NCBI GenBank assembly: GCA_015066445.1
Contig: SVOK01000017.1
Coordinates: 1-43,219 of the forward strand
Length of the DNA: 43,219 nt
From: Oscillospiraceae bacterium
GTDB taxonomy: Bacteria; Bacillota; Clostridia; Oscillospirales; Acutalibacteraceae
Direction: 5' to 3'
In this document: one piece after another, positions 42,079 to 43,219 of the stretch
Layout: each line of letters opens with the position of its first letter
Numbering within the stretch: position 1 is the first letter of the stretch
Translations under genes and position numbers: made by a program
Notes under the pieces: generated by a model
The model's input: the letters and a program-made list of their open reading frames with translations, nothing else
What the model was told of the DNA's origin: nothing
Databases searched by the model: none

Positions 42079-42382
42079 TAACTTTTTCCTCCAACTCTAA
42101 TTTAGCAAGTTTTGCTTTTAGAATATCTATCTGAAATTGTATATTCGCAACGATAAGGTTATTGTCTGCTTGATAAAGGTCCACACCGCCAAATTGAGTC
42201 TGTTTAGCAACTGTGGCAAAAGCCATATCGGCATCTGTATATTGTAACGATAGTATCTTTTCTATTGCTTTGTTGCGGTCAAAAAATCCGGTAGTTTGAA
42301 ACCGACGGATGATATTTTCACGCTCGATAATATCTTTTGTAATGGACATCTTATCATATTCTCTTTTGATTGGATTACTCAT
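42065..42382 (-). CDS. Unknown 105-residue protein between fic and methyltransferase
   Basis: Starts at ATG 42382, within the last base of fic. GGAGGAG from the end of fic acts as ribosome site. The protein is helical and charged: ERENIIRRFQTTGFFDRNKA in the middle and QIDILKAKLAKLELEEK at the end, where a coiled coil is likely. It contains TDADMAFATVAKQTQFGG and no membrane segment. It does not show the antitoxin motif known from VbhA-type Fic partners. I do not recognise the family. Confidence 0.6.
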   Translation of the reverse strand: MSNPIKREYDKMSITKDIIERENIIRRFQTTGFFDRNKAIEKILSLQYTDADMAFATVAKQTQFGGVDLYQADNNLIVANIQFQIDILKAKLAKLELEEKVNGGK

Positions 42383-42987
42383 TATAACTCCTCCGTCTTA
42401 AAGGTTGTATAACCCTCGTAGTAGTAGCTGTGGTCGATGCCTTTCATATAGACCTCGCGGCTATGGATATCGTCGGTCAGGGCGGCTTTCAGGATATGCT
42501 TAATCTCGATATCCTTAATGGGACTGCGCTCCATTGCAAGCAGATAGTCCTCTTTATCCACCTTGCTCCAATCGACCACCTTGCCGATCTCTTTCTTGAA
42601 GATGCAATCCAGCCAGATGCGTGTGCTTCTGCCGTTGCCCTCACGGAAGGGATGGGCGATATTCATTTCCACGTATTTCTCCACGACCTCATCAAAAGTG
42701 GACTGGGGCATCTTGTCAATGTTGGCAAGTGCTGCTTCCAGATACATAAGCGGTGCGAAACGGAAGTTGCCCTTTGCAATATTCACGGTGCGAAGCTCAC
42801 CGGCAAAGTAGTAGATCTCGTCAAAGAGATATTTATGGATGGCTTTCAGGGTCGCAAATGTACCGGCCTCCAAGCTATCCAATAAGCCGTTTTCAAACAG
42901 CTCCACGGCCTTCTTTTTACTGATACGTTCCTCTGCTTCTGCAAGCTCCGGGGAGCTGGTAATGCCAAGTTTATTTTCAAGTGCCAT
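42382..42987 (-). CDS. fic: Fic family AMP-transferase-type protein, class III
   Basis: 201 residues from ATG 42987, with GGGGGA upstream (a longer frame from 43173 overlaps the XRE gene). The Fic motif HPFREGNGR is complete at residues 112-120, with the flap upstream (NIAKGNFRFAP). The inhibitory motif S187-x-x-x-E191-G192 lies in the C-terminal helix (DHSYYYEGY), as in class III Fic proteins such as NmFic, which carry their own antitoxin. Such enzymes attach AMP to target proteins, reported for DNA gyrase subunits. Its DNA is clearly more GC-rich than the downstream genes. Confidence 0.92.
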   Translation of the reverse strand: MALENKLGITSSPELAEAEERISKKKAVELFENGLLDSLEAGTFATLKAIHKYLFDEIYYFAGELRTVNIAKGNFRFAPLMYLEAALANIDKMPQSTFDEVVEKYVEMNIAHPFREGNGRSTRIWLDCIFKKEIGKVVDWSKVDKEDYLLAMERSPIKDIEIKHILKAALTDDIHSREVYMKGIDHSYYYEGYTTFKTEEL

Positions 42988-42988
42988 C

Positions 42989-43210
42989 TTATTTGTCCCC
43001 CTTTGCTTCATCGGGGACAAACTCCATAATGTCGTCCACATTGCAACCAAGGGCAGCACAAACCTTGCCCAGGGTGTCCACCTGAACAGATTCGTTCCTG
43101 CCCATCTTCGCCATAGCGTTGGAAGTGATGCCCGATAGCTTAACAAGCTCGGTCTTTTTAAGTCCTCTATCAATAAGTAATTTCCACAATTTATTGTAAC
43201 TGATAGCCAT
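42989..43210 (-). CDS. XRE-family (Cro/C1-type) helix-turn-helix protein
   Basis: 73 residues. The helix-turn-helix is KKTELVKLSGITSNAMAKM, followed by VDTLGKVCAALGCNVDDIME, the usual tail of small Cro/CI-like regulators. The start ATG at 43210 is just inside the right edge, with AGG at the edge as part of its ribosome site. It is the first gene of the island operon in this window, 1 bp before fic, and likely regulates it. The promoter lies outside the window. Confidence 0.88.
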   Translation of the reverse strand: MAISYNKLWKLLIDRGLKKTELVKLSGITSNAMAKMGRNESVQVDTLGKVCAALGCNVDDIMEFVPDEAKGDK

Positions 43211-43219
43211 AGGAAACCT

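Noticed and set aside
42065-42382. VbhA-like antitoxin for Fic
   Set aside because: No S/T-x-x-x-E-G/N motif is present in the protein, while Fic itself carries one.
42988-43173. Longer start for fic at 43173
   Set aside because: It would overlap the XRE gene in another frame. The ATG at 42987 has a ribosome site and gives the family's usual N-terminus.

Overview
The window is AT-rich DNA from a spore-forming Gram-positive bacterium, most likely a gut clostridium of the Oscillospiraceae/Ruminococcaceae type. Four things point there: sporulation genes (spoIVB, cotJABC), two LtaS-type lipoteichoic acid synthases, a sodium-pumping oxaloacetate decarboxylase, and strong sigma-A promoters with AGGAGG-type ribosome binding sites. 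Several genes appear to start at TTG or GTG. The genus cannot be fixed from this window alone. No rRNA, tRNA, CRISPR array or complete transposase gene was seen.

Layout. 1-2.2 kb: the start of a lipoprotein gene, a DUF4363/DUF421 membrane pair, a small unknown protein and a YgjV-type membrane protein. 2.3-3.6 kb: spoIVB, whose ribosome binding site lies inside a hairpin loop. 3.6-7.9 kb: a DeoR regulator divergent from a GpsA-like dehydrogenase, an FAD oxidoreductase and a PfkB sugar kinase. 7.9-17 kb: carbohydrate genes with two AraC regulators (one with a PocR sensor domain), a six-hairpin glycosidase-like protein, a cysteine-rich Gfo/Idh/MocA oxidoreductase, a beta-propeller glycosidase-like protein, a DMT transporter, a HAD hydrolase and a metallophosphatase. 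17-24.2 kb: housekeeping genes prfC, rsmD, coaD, a coiled-coil protein, ileS and a small membrane protein, with a 212-bp hairpin-rich MITE-like element between prfC and rsmD. 24.4-30.4 kb: two tandem LtaS paralogues, a NUDIX hydrolase, a LOG-family enzyme and a DUF6512 membrane protein. 30.4-34.3 kb: an AraC regulator divergent from a GH30 glycosidase, then an ADP-ribose-type NUDIX hydrolase and an M14 peptidase. 34.3-37.9 kb: the oad operon on the minus strand. 38.2-39.2 kb: the cotJ spore-coat operon.

The reading frame of cotJC leaves the family pattern at about 39164. From there to the right edge lies a mobile or defence-type island on the minus strand. It is one tightly packed operon: an XRE regulator, a self-inhibited class III Fic protein, an unknown 105-residue protein, an EcoRI-family adenine methyltransferase, a DUF262-HNH nuclease, and a membrane-anchored coiled-coil protein. 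The methyltransferase/DUF262-HNH pair looks like an unconventional restriction-modification module and is the best candidate here for a little-described system. The fic/xre end is visibly richer in GC than the methyltransferase part, so the island looks like a mosaic.

Regulatory reading. Three promoters next to AraC genes (about 8785, 13003 and 31272) share a box around ACATTGA at the -35 element. Two of them also share CGAATAATAC at nearly the same distance upstream. This suggests one family of AraC operators controlling the scattered glycoside genes.
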